Below, one piece after another: positions 1-8,807 of a stretch of 34,468 nt of DNA (position 1 is the first letter of the stretch; each line of letters starts with the position of its first letter). Origin of the DNA: Nioella sediminis (GTDB lineage Bacteria; Pseudomonadota; Alphaproteobacteria; Rhodobacterales; Rhodobacteraceae); the NCBI RefSeq assembly GCF_001879695.1, contig NZ_MNBL01000050.1, forward strand, positions 1 to 34,468, read 5' to 3'. The notes below the pieces were generated by a model. The model saw nothing but the letters and a program-made list of their open reading frames with translations, did not search any database and was not told where the DNA came from. A program made the translations under genes and the position numbers.

Positions 1-1094
1 ACATGGCGTTTGGCCGCGACAAGGGCCTTTCGGCTGCCATGCTCGATCGGCTGATGCTGGACGAGGCGCGGATCGAGGGCATCGTTAACGGCCTGCGGTC
101 TGTGGCCGATCAGGCCGACCCCGTGGGCGCGGTTATCGCGGAATGGGACATGCCCTCGGGCCTGCATATCCAACGCGTGCGCACGCCGCTTGGCGTCATC
201 GGGGTGATCTACGAAAGCCGCCCGAATGTGACGGCGGATGCGGGCGCGCTGTGCCTCAAGTCGGGCAATGCGGTGATCCTGCGCGGAGGGTCGGAAAGCT
301 TCCACAGCTCCGGCCTGCTGACCGATTGCCTGAAGGATGGTCTGCGCGCGGCGGGTCTGCCCGAGGATGCGGTGCAACTGGTCCCGACGCGGGACCGGGC
401 CGCCGTCAAGGAACTGCTGACCATGACCGACACTGTCGACGTGATCGTGCCGCGCGGGGGCAAGGGGCTCGTGGGACTTGTGCAGCGCGAGGCGCGGGTG
501 CCGGTCTTTGCCCATCTCGAAGGCATCTGCCACGTCTATATCGACAAATCCGCCGACCCGGTGAAGGCGCTCGATGTGGTGCTAAATGCCAAGACCCGCC
601 GCACCGGTATCTGCGGCGCGGCGGAATGCCTGCTGATCCATCGCGATGTTCTGGACACGATCGGGCAGGGCGTGGTGCGCGCGCTTCTGAACGCCGGTGT
701 CGAGGTGCGGGGGGACGAATCCCTGCAATCCATCGAAGGCGTGACGGCGGCGAGCGACGAGGATTACGGCAAGGAATTCCTCGACATGATCATCGCGGCG
801 AAGGTTGTGGACGACATCGACGCGGCCATCGCCCATATCCGGCGCTACGGGTCGAGCCATACGGAAAGCATCCTGACAGAGGATGACGATGCGGCCGCGC
901 GCTTCTTCCAGCGGCTCGACAGCGCGATCCTGATGCGCAATGCCTCGACCCAGTTCGCCGATGGCGGCGAGTTCGGCATGGGCGGAGAGATCGGGATTGC
1001 CACCGGCAAGATGCATGCGCGCGGGCCGGTCGGGGCAGAGCAGCTGACCTCGTTCAAATACCTTGTCACGGGCGATGGCGCGACACGCCCGTAA
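1..1094 (+). CDS. proA: Gamma-glutamyl phosphate reductase, 5'-truncated by window edge
   Basis: This enzyme reduces gamma-glutamyl phosphate to glutamate-5-semialdehyde with NADPH, the second step of proline synthesis in the cytosol. About 363 residues are visible and the family is usually about 420, so the first 50-60 residues lie upstream of the window. The ATG at position 3 is very probably an internal methionine. Visible family signatures are [10 protein letters not shown] in the nucleotide-binding part, VPRGGKGL, and the catalytic cysteine in TGICGAAE (codon 612-614). The C-terminal [17 protein letters not shown] is also typical. The gene ends with TAA at 1092-1094. proB would be expected upstream, outside the window. 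The identification is secure; only the start is unknown. Confidence 0.96.
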   Translation, partial: MAFGRDKGLSAAMLDRLMLDEARIEGIVNGLRSVADQADPVGAVIAEWDMPSGLHIQRVRTPLGVIGVIYESRPNVTADAGALCLKSGNAVILRGGSESFHSSGLLTDCLKDGLRAAGLPEDAVQLVPTRDRAAVKELLTMTDTVDVIVPRGGKGLVGLVQREARVPVFAHLEGICHVYIDKSADPVKALDVVLNAKTRRTGICGAAECLLIHRDVLDTIGQGVVRALLNAGVEVRGDESLQSIEGVTAASDEDYGKEFLDMIIAAKVVDDIDAAIAHIRRYGSSHTESILTEDDDAAARFFQRLDSAILMRNASTQFADGGEFGMGGEIGIATGKMHARGPVGAEQLTSFKYLVTGDGATRP

Positions 1095-1187
1095 GGTTTA
1101 CTGACCTATTTCTCGTGAACATCATCAAGCCCGGCCACAATCGTCGGGCTTGACCTTTCTGGTTGACTGAATTTAGGTCAGCCTTAC
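1091..1187. repeat. Imperfect long inverted repeat enclosing a small hairpin
   Basis: GTAAGG, a 4-base bulge (TTTA), then CTGACCTA at 1091-1108 is complementary to TAGGTCAG (1174-1181) followed closely by CCTTAC (1182-1187). Between the arms lies a second perfect stem, AAGCCCG (1127-1133) with CGGGCTT (1145-1151) and an 11-base loop. The proA stop codon lies inside the left arm. No U-tract follows the inner stem, so it is a poor intrinsic terminator. The arrangement just upstream of a sulfur amino acid gene could be a leader structure, but it did not match the SAM-II or SAM/SAH riboswitch patterns as I remember them. Confidence 0.4.
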
Positions 1188-1211
1188 TTCCAGTCCATGA
1201 AAGGCCAGCCC

Positions 1212-2408
1212 ATGACCGACGGATCCAACCTGCCCAAGACGCTCGTGCGCCGCATGCCGCTTGAGCCCGGCGTCAGCCGCCCGGTGGTGACGCCGATCCA
1301 GCCCTCGGTGGTCTATTCCTCGGAAAGCCCCGACCAGTTGGAAGGCCAGTACGAGGGCAAGGAACATGGCTATACCTACAGCCGTGAGGGCCATCCGAAT
1401 GCCGATCTGCTGGCCGCCAAGATCGACATGCTGGAAGGCGGGCAGGGGGGCATCATCTGCGCCTCGGGCATGGCGGCTGTCGGCACCGCGCTGATGGGGC
1501 TGCTCAACCAGGGCGACCACGTGATCGGGGGCGATCAGCTTTATGGGCGGTCGCTGCGGATGATGACGCAGGATCTGCCGCGCTTTGGCATTGCCACGAC
1601 GCTGGTCGATACCGGCCATGTTGCGGCCGTCGCCGCCGCGATCCGACCGGAAACCAAGATGATCCTCGTCGAAGTCATGGCCAATCCCACGCTTGCCATC
1701 GCGGATATGGAGGGCATCGCCGCGCTCTGCCGTGACAAGGGCATTCTTCTGGCGGTCGACAACACCTTCACCACGCCGACGGCCTATCGTCCTTACGACC
1801 ACGGCGCCGATATCGTCATCCATTCGGTGACCAAACTGCTGGCCGGGCACGCGGATGTGACGCTTGGCTATGTCTCCGCCCGCGATCCCGAGATCAATGA
1901 GAAGTTGAAGGTCTTCTGGATCACCATGGGCGCGACGCCTTCGCCGCACGATTGCTGGCTGGCGGAACGGGGCCTCTACACGTTCGATCTGCGCTATGCG
2001 AAGTCGCAGGACAATGCCGCGCTGCTGGCCGACTACCTGTCCACCCTGCCGGGGGTGAAGCGGGTCGTCTACCCGGGCCGGGCCGATCACCCCGACCACG
2101 CCCGCGCCGCGCATCTGCTGCGGGGCCAGTTCGGCAACATGGTCAGCTTCGAGATCGAGGGCGGGCGCGCTGCCGCCAATGCCATGATCCGCGCCATGCC
2201 CGACATGGCCTTTGCGCCCACGCTTGGCGATGTGGGCACCACGGTCAGCCATTCGGCGACTTCGTCCCACCGGCTGGTGCCTGTCGCGGAGCGCGAAGCC
2301 ATCGGAATCACGGAGGGCTTTTTCCGGGTATCCGTCGGGATCGAGGATATCGAGATTCTGAAAGCCGATTTCGCGGCGGGATGTGCGGCGGCGGCGGCGG
2401 TTGGCTGA
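1212..2408 (+). CDS. Trans-sulfuration family PLP-dependent enzyme (cystathionine gamma-synthase-like)
   Basis: A 398-residue cytosolic enzyme of the Cys/Met metabolism PLP family, which handles cystathionine, homocysteine or methionine chemistry through PLP-bound intermediates. The phosphate-contact YTYSREG motif is near residues 54-60, the PLP-stacking region ASGMAA near 84-89, the pyridine-nitrogen aspartate in AVDNTFTTP (D183), and the Schiff-base lysine in SVTKLLAGHADV (K208). I chose the ATG at 1212 because AAAGG lies 7 bases upstream. An in-frame ATG at 1197 would add five residues but overlaps that ribosome site. The exact reaction (metB, metC, metZ or methionine gamma-lyase) cannot be told from sequence alone, so no symbol is given. 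The preceding 117 bases hold the inverted repeat described separately. Confidence 0.88.
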   Translation: MTDGSNLPKTLVRRMPLEPGVSRPVVTPIQPSVVYSSESPDQLEGQYEGKEHGYTYSREGHPNADLLAAKIDMLEGGQGGIICASGMAAVGTALMGLLNQGDHVIGGDQLYGRSLRMMTQDLPRFGIATTLVDTGHVAAVAAAIRPETKMILVEVMANPTLAIADMEGIAALCRDKGILLAVDNTFTTPTAYRPYDHGADIVIHSVTKLLAGHADVTLGYVSARDPEINEKLKVFWITMGATPSPHDCWLAERGLYTFDLRYAKSQDNAALLADYLSTLPGVKRVVYPGRADHPDHARAAHLLRGQFGNMVSFEIEGGRAAANAMIRAMPDMAFAPTLGDVGTTVSHSATSSHRLVPVAEREAIGITEGFFRVSVGIEDIEILKADFAAGCAAAAAVG

Positions 2409-2478
2409 CTCCGCGCCTGTTGTCGAATCGGGTCGGCAAGCGCTAGGCGGGCCTTGATTCCTTCGGAAGGTTCTCAAC

Positions 2479-3522
2479 ATGGCCCGAAACACGCTGTCCG
2501 CAGCCCTGAACGCCGTGCCCGACCCGATGCTGTTCATCGGCTCTGGCGGCATGATCGAGCTGAGCAATCCGGCTGGCGAAGCTCTGTTCGGCGTGTGGAT
2601 CAGGGGGCGCAGCTATGTCACCGCCCTGCGCCAGCCCGCCTTGCTTGGAGAAATCGACCTTGTTCTGCGCGGCAACCGTCCGTCAGAGACCCGCTACATC
2701 AAGTCCGACCAGACCGGGGAAACCCAGTTTCGGGTGATGATCTCTCCGATTGCGGAAACGGATGCGGGGCAGGCCGGGGTGATTTTGCATTTCACCGACA
2801 TCACCCATCTGCGTGAGGCCGAAGAGATGCGCCGCGATTTCGTGGCCAATGTAAGCCATGAACTCCGCTCGCCATTGACGGCTGTTCTGGGATTCGTCGA
2901 AACCCTGCGTGGCCCGGCCCGAAATGACGCCGAGGCCCGTGACCGGTTCCTTGAGATCATGGAGCAGCAGGCCCTGCGGATGAACCGTCTGGTGGGGGAT
3001 TTGCTGTCGCTGTCTCGGGTTGAGGCGGAGGAACGGGTGCGTCCCTCGGATGAGGTGGACCTGCGCGATGTGATTTCGGGCGTGCTGACCACGCTGCGCC
3101 CGCAGGCCGAGGATCAGGGCAGCGCGTTGGAGCTGGTGTCCGAGCCGGGTGACTACCGAATCCGGGGCGACCGGGACCAGCTGACGCAGGTTTTCACCAA
3201 CCTTGCCGAGAATGCGCTGAAATACGGGGGCAAGGGGCGCCCGGTCACGGTACGGATGGAAACCGGCGAGGGCAGAGGGTCCATGCGCGGCCCGGTGGTG
3301 CGCGCCGAGGTGATCGACCGGGGCGATGGCATCGACCCGCTGCACCTGCCGCGCCTGACGGAACGGTTCTACCGCATCGATTCACATCGCAGCCGGGAAA
3401 TGGGAGGCACCGGACTGGGGCTGGCCATCGTCAAGCATATCGTGAACCGCCATCGCGGGCGGTTGCGCATAAGCTCTGAGAAGGGCAAGGGCAGTACATT
3501 TACCGTGGTGCTGCCCCGGTAG
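2479..3522 (+). CDS. phoR: Phosphate regulon sensor histidine kinase PhoR, soluble form
   Basis: A 347-residue kinase that would phosphorylate PhoB during phosphate limitation. It has a PAS-like sensor region (about 1-110, ending in HFTDITHLREAEEM), a HisKA domain with H127 in FVANVSHELRSPLT, and an HATPase_c domain with N box FTNLAENALKYGG, G1 DRGDGI and G2 GGTGLGLAIVKHI. No transmembrane segment is visible, unlike enterobacterial PhoR, so sensing must rely on contact with PhoU/Pst or another cytosolic cue. The ribosome site GGAAGG (2465-2470) sits inside an inverted repeat (TTGA..CCTT-CGG-AAGG..TCAA, 2454-2477), which might affect translation. The gene is separated from its partner phoB by acr3 and pst-phoU. 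Its stop abuts the acr3 stop with no spacer. Confidence 0.92.
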   Translation: MARNTLSAALNAVPDPMLFIGSGGMIELSNPAGEALFGVWIRGRSYVTALRQPALLGEIDLVLRGNRPSETRYIKSDQTGETQFRVMISPIAETDAGQAGVILHFTDITHLREAEEMRRDFVANVSHELRSPLTAVLGFVETLRGPARNDAEARDRFLEIMEQQALRMNRLVGDLLSLSRVEAEERVRPSDEVDLRDVISGVLTTLRPQAEDQGSALELVSEPGDYRIRGDRDQLTQVFTNLAENALKYGGKGRPVTVRMETGEGRGSMRGPVVRAEVIDRGDGIDPLHLPRLTERFYRIDSHRSREMGGTGLGLAIVKHIVNRHRGRLRISSEKGKGSTFTVVLPR

Positions 3523-4530
3523 TCATCCGAACCGGTTGCGCGTGCGGTTTGCAAAGGCGACCAGCGACAGCATGACCGGCACCTCCACCAGAACGCCCAC
3601 CACCGTGGCCAGCGCGGCACCTGATTGCAGGCCGAAGAGGCTGATGGCCACCGCGACCGCCAGTTCGAAGAAATTCGACGTGCCGATCATGGCGCAGGGG
3701 GCGGCAACCCGGTGCGGGACTTTCATGACATATGCCGCGCCATAAGCCAGCGCGAAGATGCCATAGCTTTGCAACAGGATCGGCACCGCGATCAGCGCGA
3801 TGATCAGCGGCCGGTCCAGGATCGTCTGCCCCTGAAGCGCGAAGAGGATGACGACGGTAACGATCAGCCCCAGAACCGACCAGGGTTTCACCTGCTCCTT
3901 GAAAAGTTCAATCGCAGCGGGAGAGCCAAGCCGCGCGCGGGTGATCAGCCCGGCGACCAGCGGCAGCACCACATAAAGCACCACCGACAAAAGCAGCGTC
4001 TGCCACGGCACGGCAATGTCGGTGACCCCAAGCAGGAAGGCCACAATCGGGGCGAAGGCGAAGACCATGATCACGTCATTCACGCTGACCTGCACCAGCG
4101 TGTAGGTTTCATCGCCCTTGGTCAGCTGCGACCAGACGAAGACCATGGCGGTGCAGGGCGCGGCGCCAAGCAGGATGAGGCCCGCGATGTACTGGCTGGC
4201 ATCCTCGGGGCTGATCCAGGGCGCGAAGATGGTTTCAAAGAACAGCACGGCAAGGGCCGCCATGGTGAAGGGTTTGATCAGCCAGTTCACGGCAAGGGTG
4301 ATGATCAGCCCCGTAGGCTGGCGCGCGACGCCCTTCAGCGAGGACGGATCGACGCCCACCATCATCGGATAGACCATCGCCCAGATCAGCACCGCAACCA
4401 CGAGGTTGACCGAGGCAACCTCCGCCACCGAGACCGCAAAGACCAGCGATGGCGCGACAAGCCCCAGAAAAATTCCGCCCACCATGGCCAAAGCGACCCA
4501 GACGGTCAGATAGCGTTCGAAATTACCCAT
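3523..4530 (-). CDS. acr3: Arsenite efflux transporter, Acr3 family
   Basis: A 335-residue integral membrane protein of the Acr3/BASS fold with about ten hydrophobic helices, expected to export arsenite from the cytosol. The two residues known to matter in Acr3 proteins are present: the cysteine in [14 protein letters not shown] (C126) and the glutamate in [11 protein letters not shown] (E289). I chose the ATG at 4530 because GGAAGG precedes it on the minus strand by about 8 bases. A longer reading frame to 4620 adds 30 low-complexity basic residues and is rejected. No arsR, arsC or arsH is adjacent. It is convergent with phoR (stop codons directly abutting) and divergent from pstS. Arsenate enters through phosphate uptake, so the position inside the phosphate block is functionally suggestive. 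Confidence 0.92.
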   Translation of the reverse strand: MGNFERYLTVWVALAMVGGIFLGLVAPSLVFAVSVAEVASVNLVVAVLIWAMVYPMMVGVDPSSLKGVARQPTGLIITLAVNWLIKPFTMAALAVLFFETIFAPWISPEDASQYIAGLILLGAAPCTAMVFVWSQLTKGDETYTLVQVSVNDVIMVFAFAPIVAFLLGVTDIAVPWQTLLLSVVLYVVLPLVAGLITRARLGSPAAIELFKEQVKPWSVLGLIVTVVILFALQGQTILDRPLIIALIAVPILLQSYGIFALAYGAAYVMKVPHRVAAPCAMIGTSNFFELAVAVAISLFGLQSGAALATVVGVLVEVPVMLSLVAFANRTRNRFG

Positions 4531-4765
4531 GGGACTGACCTTCCGCTTCTGTTGCGGGCGGTTCTGACGATGATGGCGGTGCTTTGCAAGAGAATCGATT
4601 CTGCCCTTGGCTGGAATCACGCGGGGCAGGGTGGCCCTAAGGGTCAGGCCGCTTCAGAAAAACAGGCCAATATTGAATGTAACAACATTTTTTTTCGCGG
4701 CATGGAAGGACAAGGCCTTGAATCCATTCATTTATGCCTGCCCGGAAAATCCTGCTCCACCCGCA
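4531..4765. promoter_or_regulatory. Divergent acr3/pstS intergenic region, upstream part
   Basis: This is the acr3-proximal part of a 350-base gap and holds no gene. Visible elements are the palindrome CAATATTG (4668-4675), an A/T hairpin AATGT-AACA-ACATT running into eight T residues (ending about 4695), and the inverted repeat TGAAT-CC-ATTCA (4719-4730). Any of these could be a binding site for an arsenic-responsive or other repressor of acr3, but no known consensus was matched. Confidence 0.35.
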
Positions 4766-4794
4766 CTGTCATAAAACCGTTACGCATCTGTCAC
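4766..4794 (+). promoter_or_regulatory. Pho box (PhoB binding site), three 7-base repeats
   Basis: Three 7-base repeats occur with an exact 11-base period: CTGTCAT (4766-4772), CCGTTAC (4777-4783) and CTGTCAC (4788-4794), separated by AAAA and GCAT. The classical Pho box is two CTGTCAT-type repeats with a 4-base A/T-rich spacer. The outer repeats match it at 7 and 6 positions and the middle one is weaker. The box ends 86 bases before the pstS start, so phosphorylated PhoB should activate pstS and the downstream operon from here. No second Pho box was found upstream of phoR. Confidence 0.9.
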
Positions 4795-4880
4795 AAAAGC
4801 ATAGCGCGCCACCGATAGATGGCCCCCTGAGAGCGCGACAGACCGCGTTCCGACAGGAAAACCAAACGGAGAAATCCACC

Positions 4881-5924
4881 ATGTCTTTCGCAAAGCTGAC
4901 CGTGTCCGCACTCGCGCTGGCCGCCGTGTCTGCCACCGCCGCCGCTGCCCAGGGCCGCGACAACGTCCAGATCGCCGGGTCCTCGACCGTTCTGCCCTAC
5001 GCCACCATCGTGGCCGAGGCCTTCGGCGAAAACTTCGACTTCCCGACCCCGGTCGTTGAATCGGGTGGTTCCTCCACCGGTCTGCGCCGCTTCTGCGAAG
5101 GAGTTGGCGAGAACACCACCGATATCGCAAACTCCTCGCGCTCGATCCGCCCCTCCGAGATCGAAACCTGTGCCGCCAACGGCGTGACCGATATCATCGA
5201 AGTTCGCATCGGCTATGACGGCATCGTTTTCGCCTCTGACATCAACGGCAACTCCTTCGAGTTCACCCCCGCCGACTGGTACCTGGCGCTGGCCGCTGAA
5301 CTGCCCGTCGAAGGTGCCATGGTTGCCAACCCGAACACCAACTGGAACGAAGTCCGTGCAGAGCTTCCCGACCAGGACATCGCGGCCTTCATCCCCGGCA
5401 CCCGCCACGGCACCCGCGAAGTCTTCGACGAAAACGTGATCCTTCAGGGCTGCGAAGACAGCGGCGCCATGGAAGCGATCATGGAAATCAACGGCGGCGA
5501 TGAAGATGCAGCCGAAGAGGCCTGCATGGCGATCCGCGGCGACGGCGTGTCGGTCGATATCGATGGCGACTACACCGAGACCCTGGCCCGTATCTCTGCC
5601 AACCCCGAAGGCATCGGCGTGTTCGGTCTGAGCTTCTACCAGAACAACACTGCGGTTCTGCAGGTTGCCACCATGAATGGTGTGGTTCCCTCGACCGAAT
5701 CCATCGCCTCCGGCGAATACCCGGTGTCGCGCCCGCTGTTCTTCTACATCAAGGCAGCACATCTCGACGTGATCCCCGGCCTGCAGGAATACGCGGATTT
5801 CTTCATCTCTGACGACATTGCAGGCCCCTGGGGTCCGCTGGCCGCCTACGGCCTGGTGTCCGACCCGGAACTGGCCGAGACTCAGCGCATCGTGCGCGAG
5901 CGCGTGACCATGGGCGACATGTAA
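4881..5924 (+). CDS. pstS: Periplasmic phosphate-binding protein PstS
   Basis: A 347-residue secreted protein that captures phosphate for the PstCAB permease. The N-terminus MSFAKLTVSALALAAVSATAAAAQG is a typical signal peptide with cleavage near AAA-QG. The phosphate-binding loop IAGSSTVLPY follows, then ESGGSSTGLRRFCEG and IANSSRSI, all characteristic of the PBP/PstS family. I chose the ATG at 4881 because ACGGAG lies 9 bases upstream and a signal peptide follows at once. A longer frame from 4734 would run through the Pho box. It is followed by a perfect intrinsic terminator before pstC, which would let pstS be made in excess over the permease. Control is by the Pho box upstream. Confidence 0.95.
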   Translation: MSFAKLTVSALALAAVSATAAAAQGRDNVQIAGSSTVLPYATIVAEAFGENFDFPTPVVESGGSSTGLRRFCEGVGENTTDIANSSRSIRPSEIETCAANGVTDIIEVRIGYDGIVFASDINGNSFEFTPADWYLALAAELPVEGAMVANPNTNWNEVRAELPDQDIAAFIPGTRHGTREVFDENVILQGCEDSGAMEAIMEINGGDEDAAEEACMAIRGDGVSVDIDGDYTETLARISANPEGIGVFGLSFYQNNTAVLQVATMNGVVPSTESIASGEYPVSRPLFFYIKAAHLDVIPGLQEYADFFISDDIAGPWGPLAAYGLVSDPELAETQRIVRERVTMGDM

Positions 5925-5940
5925 TCGCCTGACCCATCGG

Positions 5941-5974
5941 CGGGGCGGCCTGATCCATAAGGCCGCCCCGTTTT
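5941..5974 (+). terminator. Intrinsic terminator/attenuator between pstS and pstC
   Basis: A perfect 10-base stem CGGGGCGGCC (5941-5950) and GGCCGCCCCG (5961-5970) with a 10-base loop, followed by TTTTCT. It starts 16 bases after the pstS stop. Partial read-through would set a high PstS to PstCAB ratio. Confidence 0.85.
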
Positions 5975-6002
5975 CTGACTGAACGGATCTGAAAGACCCG
6001 AT

Positions 6003-7463
6003 ATGCCCCTGATCTGGATCATCCTGGCCGTTCTGGCGCTTGGCGCCGCAGGCTATGTTCTGGGCCGCAAGCGCGCGGTCAGCAGTGCGGGGGGCGATAT
6101 TCGCATCCTGCATTCCCTGCCCAACTACTACGGCATGAACGTCTTTCTGACTGCTGTCGTGCCCGCGCTTCTGGTGCTGGTGGTCTGGCTTCTGGTGCAA
6201 CCCGCTGTCATCCAGCGGCAGGTGACGCAACTGATCCCGGACAATGACATCATGGAATCGGGCGAGCTCAGCCTGATCATGTCCGATGTCCGGCGCGTGG
6301 CCGATGGCCTGGACCGCGCGTTAGAGCAGGGGGCGTTGAGCCGCGAAGAAGCGCGGATGATCCGCAGCGAATTCACCAATATCCGCGAGACACTTGCCAG
6401 TATCGGCGTGGCCCTTGGGGACGATGTGAATGCCGATGTTCTGGCCGCCGCACAGCGCTACCGGACCCTTCAAACCACCGGCAATACCCTGATGACGGCA
6501 GCGGTTCTGATCCTTGCCGCGCTCGGCCTTGGCTATGCCTACAGCCGCACCCACAAGGATTTCCGCGCCCGCAACACGGTGGAACGCGCGGTCCTGTCGA
6601 TCCTGATCCTGGCCTCGACCATCGCCATCCTGACCACGGTCGGCATCGTGCTGTCGATGGTGCTGGAGACGCGGGATTTCTTCCACCTCTACCCGGCGCG
6701 TGAATTCTTCTTCGGGACCGAATGGATTCCGTCTTTCGAGGGCGGCTCTCACCTTGGCCTGTTGCCGCTGCTCTGGGGCACGCTCTACATCACTTTCATC
6801 GCACTTTTGGTGGCGGTGCCGGTGGGGCTCTTCTCGGCCATCTACCTGGCAGAATATGCAGGCCGCAGGATGCGCGGCATTGCCAAGCCGATGATCGAAG
6901 TGCTCGCGGGCATTCCAACCATCGTCTACGGTCTTTTCGCGCTGATCACCGTGGGCCCGATGCTGCGCGACTATTTCGCCGAGCCGCTCGGGTTCGGCAC
7001 CTCGTCTTCCTCTGTCATGACAGCCGGTATCGTCATGGGGATAATGCTGATCCCCTTCGTGTCGTCGCTGTCTGACGATATCATCAACGCGGTGCCGCAA
7101 AGCTTGCGTGACGGCAGCTACGGGCTTGGCGCGACCCAGTCGGAAACCGTGAAACAGGTGATCCTGCCTGCCGCGCTGCCCGGCATTGTCGGCGCGATCC
7201 TGCTGGCCGCCAGCCGTGCCATCGGCGAAACCATGATCGTGGTGATGGGGGCAGGGGCGGCGGCGACGCTCAGCCTCAACCCGTTCGAGGCGATGACCAC
7301 CGTAACCGTGAAAATCGTGGGCCAGCTGACGGGCGACACCGACTTCTCCAGCCCCGAGGCGCTGGTCGCCTTCGCCCTTGGCCTGACGCTCTTCGCCATC
7401 ACGCTCGGGCTCAATATCCTCGCCCTCTTTATCGTGCGCAAATACCGGGAACAGTACGAATGA
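6003..7463 (+). CDS. pstC: Phosphate ABC transporter permease PstC (long form)
   Basis: A 486-residue inner-membrane permease subunit of the PstSCAB importer. It is much longer than the roughly 320-residue enterobacterial PstC. The extra N-terminal half has two or three hydrophobic segments (about 1-20, 45-65, 160-180) around a hydrophilic stretch (about 75-155). The conserved permease domain follows, including LLWGTLYITFIALLVAVPVG and the EAA-type loop (LGATQSETVKQVILPAALPGIVGA), which contacts PstB. Long PstC forms are usual in alphaproteobacteria. The gene follows the post-pstS terminator and its stop overlaps the pstA start (ATGA at 7460-7463), which implies translational coupling. The function is secure; the role of the extension is unknown. 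Confidence 0.93.
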   Translation: MPLIWIILAVLALGAAGYVLGRKRAVSSAGGDIRILHSLPNYYGMNVFLTAVVPALLVLVVWLLVQPAVIQRQVTQLIPDNDIMESGELSLIMSDVRRVADGLDRALEQGALSREEARMIRSEFTNIRETLASIGVALGDDVNADVLAAAQRYRTLQTTGNTLMTAAVLILAALGLGYAYSRTHKDFRARNTVERAVLSILILASTIAILTTVGIVLSMVLETRDFFHLYPAREFFFGTEWIPSFEGGSHLGLLPLLWGTLYITFIALLVAVPVGLFSAIYLAEYAGRRMRGIAKPMIEVLAGIPTIVYGLFALITVGPMLRDYFAEPLGFGTSSSSVMTAGIVMGIMLIPFVSSLSDDIINAVPQSLRDGSYGLGATQSETVKQVILPAALPGIVGAILLAASRAIGETMIVVMGAGAAATLSLNPFEAMTTVTVKIVGQLTGDTDFSSPEALVAFALGLTLFAITLGLNILALFIVRKYREQYE

Positions 7464-8800
7464 CCGACGCTTCCACCCCCGTGCCGCCGAAAAGCTCGCT
7501 CTACGCGACGTCGGACCGCGTCAAGCGCCGCAATCGCAGCGAAACCCGGTTCCGCGCCTACGGCTTTGCCGCGATCACGGTCGGGGTACTGGCCCTGATC
7601 CTGCTGGTGATCTCGATTGTCAGCAACGGTGCCAGCGCCTTTCGCCAGACCTACATCACGATCCCCGTGGAACTGACCGAAGCGCGGCTTGACCCGGCGG
7701 GCAACCGCGATCCGGCGGAAATGGCCCGTGTCACGACCTTCGGTTACGCGCCGCTGCTGGCGCAGGCGCTGCAACAGCATCTGCAAGGGCAGGGGATCTC
7801 GATGGAGGGTGTCACGCCCCGCGACCTGATGGCGATGATCAGCCAGGAAGCGCCCGCGCAGGTGCGTGCCCTCGTGCTCGCCAATCCCGAGATCGTGGGT
7901 CAGACCGTGACGATGGAAATGCTGGCCGGGGGCCGGATCGACGGGTATTTCAAAGGCCGCGTGACGCTGGAAAGCGCCGAACGCGACAGCAATGTCAGCC
8001 CCGCGCAACTACTGCTGGCCGAGCGTATGGCCGAGGCTGGACTGATCGAAACCCGCTTCAACTGGGCTTTCATCACCGGGCCGGATGCTTCTGACCAGCG
8101 CCCCGAGGCCGCCGGGCTTGGCATCGCGATCCTTGGCTCTTTCTACATGATGATCGTTGTGCTGGTGCTGGCGCTGCCGATTGGCGTGGCGGCCTCAATC
8201 TACCTGGAGGAATTCGCACCGCAGAACCGGTTCACCGATGCGATCGAGGTCAATATCTCGAACCTTGCCGCGGTGCCGTCGATCGTGTTCGGCATCCTGG
8301 GCCTGGCGATCTTCATCAACTTCGCGGGCCTGCCGCAATCGGCCCCCATCGTGGGTGGTCTGGTGCTGACGCTGATGACCCTGCCTACGATCATCATCGC
8401 AACGCGGGCGAGCCTTCGGGCCGTGCCGCCCTCGATCCGCGATGCCGCACTTGGCCTTGGGGCATCGAAGATGCAGTCGGTGTTCCATCACGTCTTGCCG
8501 CTGGCCGCGCCGGGCATTCTGACTGGCACCATTATCGGGCTGGCGCAGGCACTTGGGGAAACCGCGCCGCTTCTCTTGATCGGTATGGTGGCCTTCGTCC
8601 GCGAATTCCCGGATGCGCCGCCGGAAGGCTTCTTCGACCCGACATCGGCGCTGCCGGTGCAGGTCTATAACTGGACACAGCGTTCGGACCCGGCTTTTGT
8701 GGAACGGGCCTCGGGGGCGACAATCGTGCTGCTTGTGTTCCTGCTTTTCATGAATGCGATGGCGGTGATCCTGCGCCGCCGCTTTGAACGCCGCTGGTAG
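7460..8800 (+). CDS. pstA: Phosphate ABC transporter permease PstA with DUF3333-type N-terminal region
   Basis: A 446-residue second permease subunit. After a cytosolic N-terminus rich in basic residues there is one membrane helix (about 35-56), then a long non-membrane region (about 57-220) that fits the DUF3333 extension of alphaproteobacterial PstA. The five- or six-helix permease core follows ([21 protein letters not shown] onward). The EAA loop is [24 protein letters not shown]. The extension probably faces the periplasm, where it could meet PstS; that is inference. The start overlaps the pstC stop by four bases and pstB follows within 8 bases, so the genes are co-translated. Confidence 0.93.
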   Translation: MTDASTPVPPKSSLYATSDRVKRRNRSETRFRAYGFAAITVGVLALILLVISIVSNGASAFRQTYITIPVELTEARLDPAGNRDPAEMARVTTFGYAPLLAQALQQHLQGQGISMEGVTPRDLMAMISQEAPAQVRALVLANPEIVGQTVTMEMLAGGRIDGYFKGRVTLESAERDSNVSPAQLLLAERMAEAGLIETRFNWAFITGPDASDQRPEAAGLGIAILGSFYMMIVVLVLALPIGVAASIYLEEFAPQNRFTDAIEVNISNLAAVPSIVFGILGLAIFINFAGLPQSAPIVGGLVLTLMTLPTIIIATRASLRAVPPSIRDAALGLGASKMQSVFHHVLPLAAPGILTGTIIGLAQALGETAPLLLIGMVAFVREFPDAPPEGFFDPTSALPVQVYNWTQRSDPAFVERASGATIVLLVFLLFMNAMAVILRRRFERRW

Positions 8801-8807
8801 GCCGGGG

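Noticed and set aside
1095-1211. SAM-II or SAM/SAH riboswitch before the trans-sulfuration gene
   Set aside because: The conserved cores I remember for these classes are not present, although an inverted repeat is.
1173-2567. 464-codon minus-strand frame opposite the trans-sulfuration gene
   Set aside because: The plus-strand frame has clear PLP-enzyme motifs. The minus frame is low in complexity, rich in Arg, His and Gly, and has no recognisable domain, as expected for an antisense shadow in GC-rich DNA.
3625-4818. 397-codon plus-strand frame across acr3
   Set aside because: Translation is a His/Arg/Asp/Gln-rich run typical of the complement of a membrane protein gene.
4791-6230. 479-codon minus-strand frame across pstS
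   Set aside because: It crosses the Pho box-pstS-terminator region and runs opposite a secure pstS. No domain seen.
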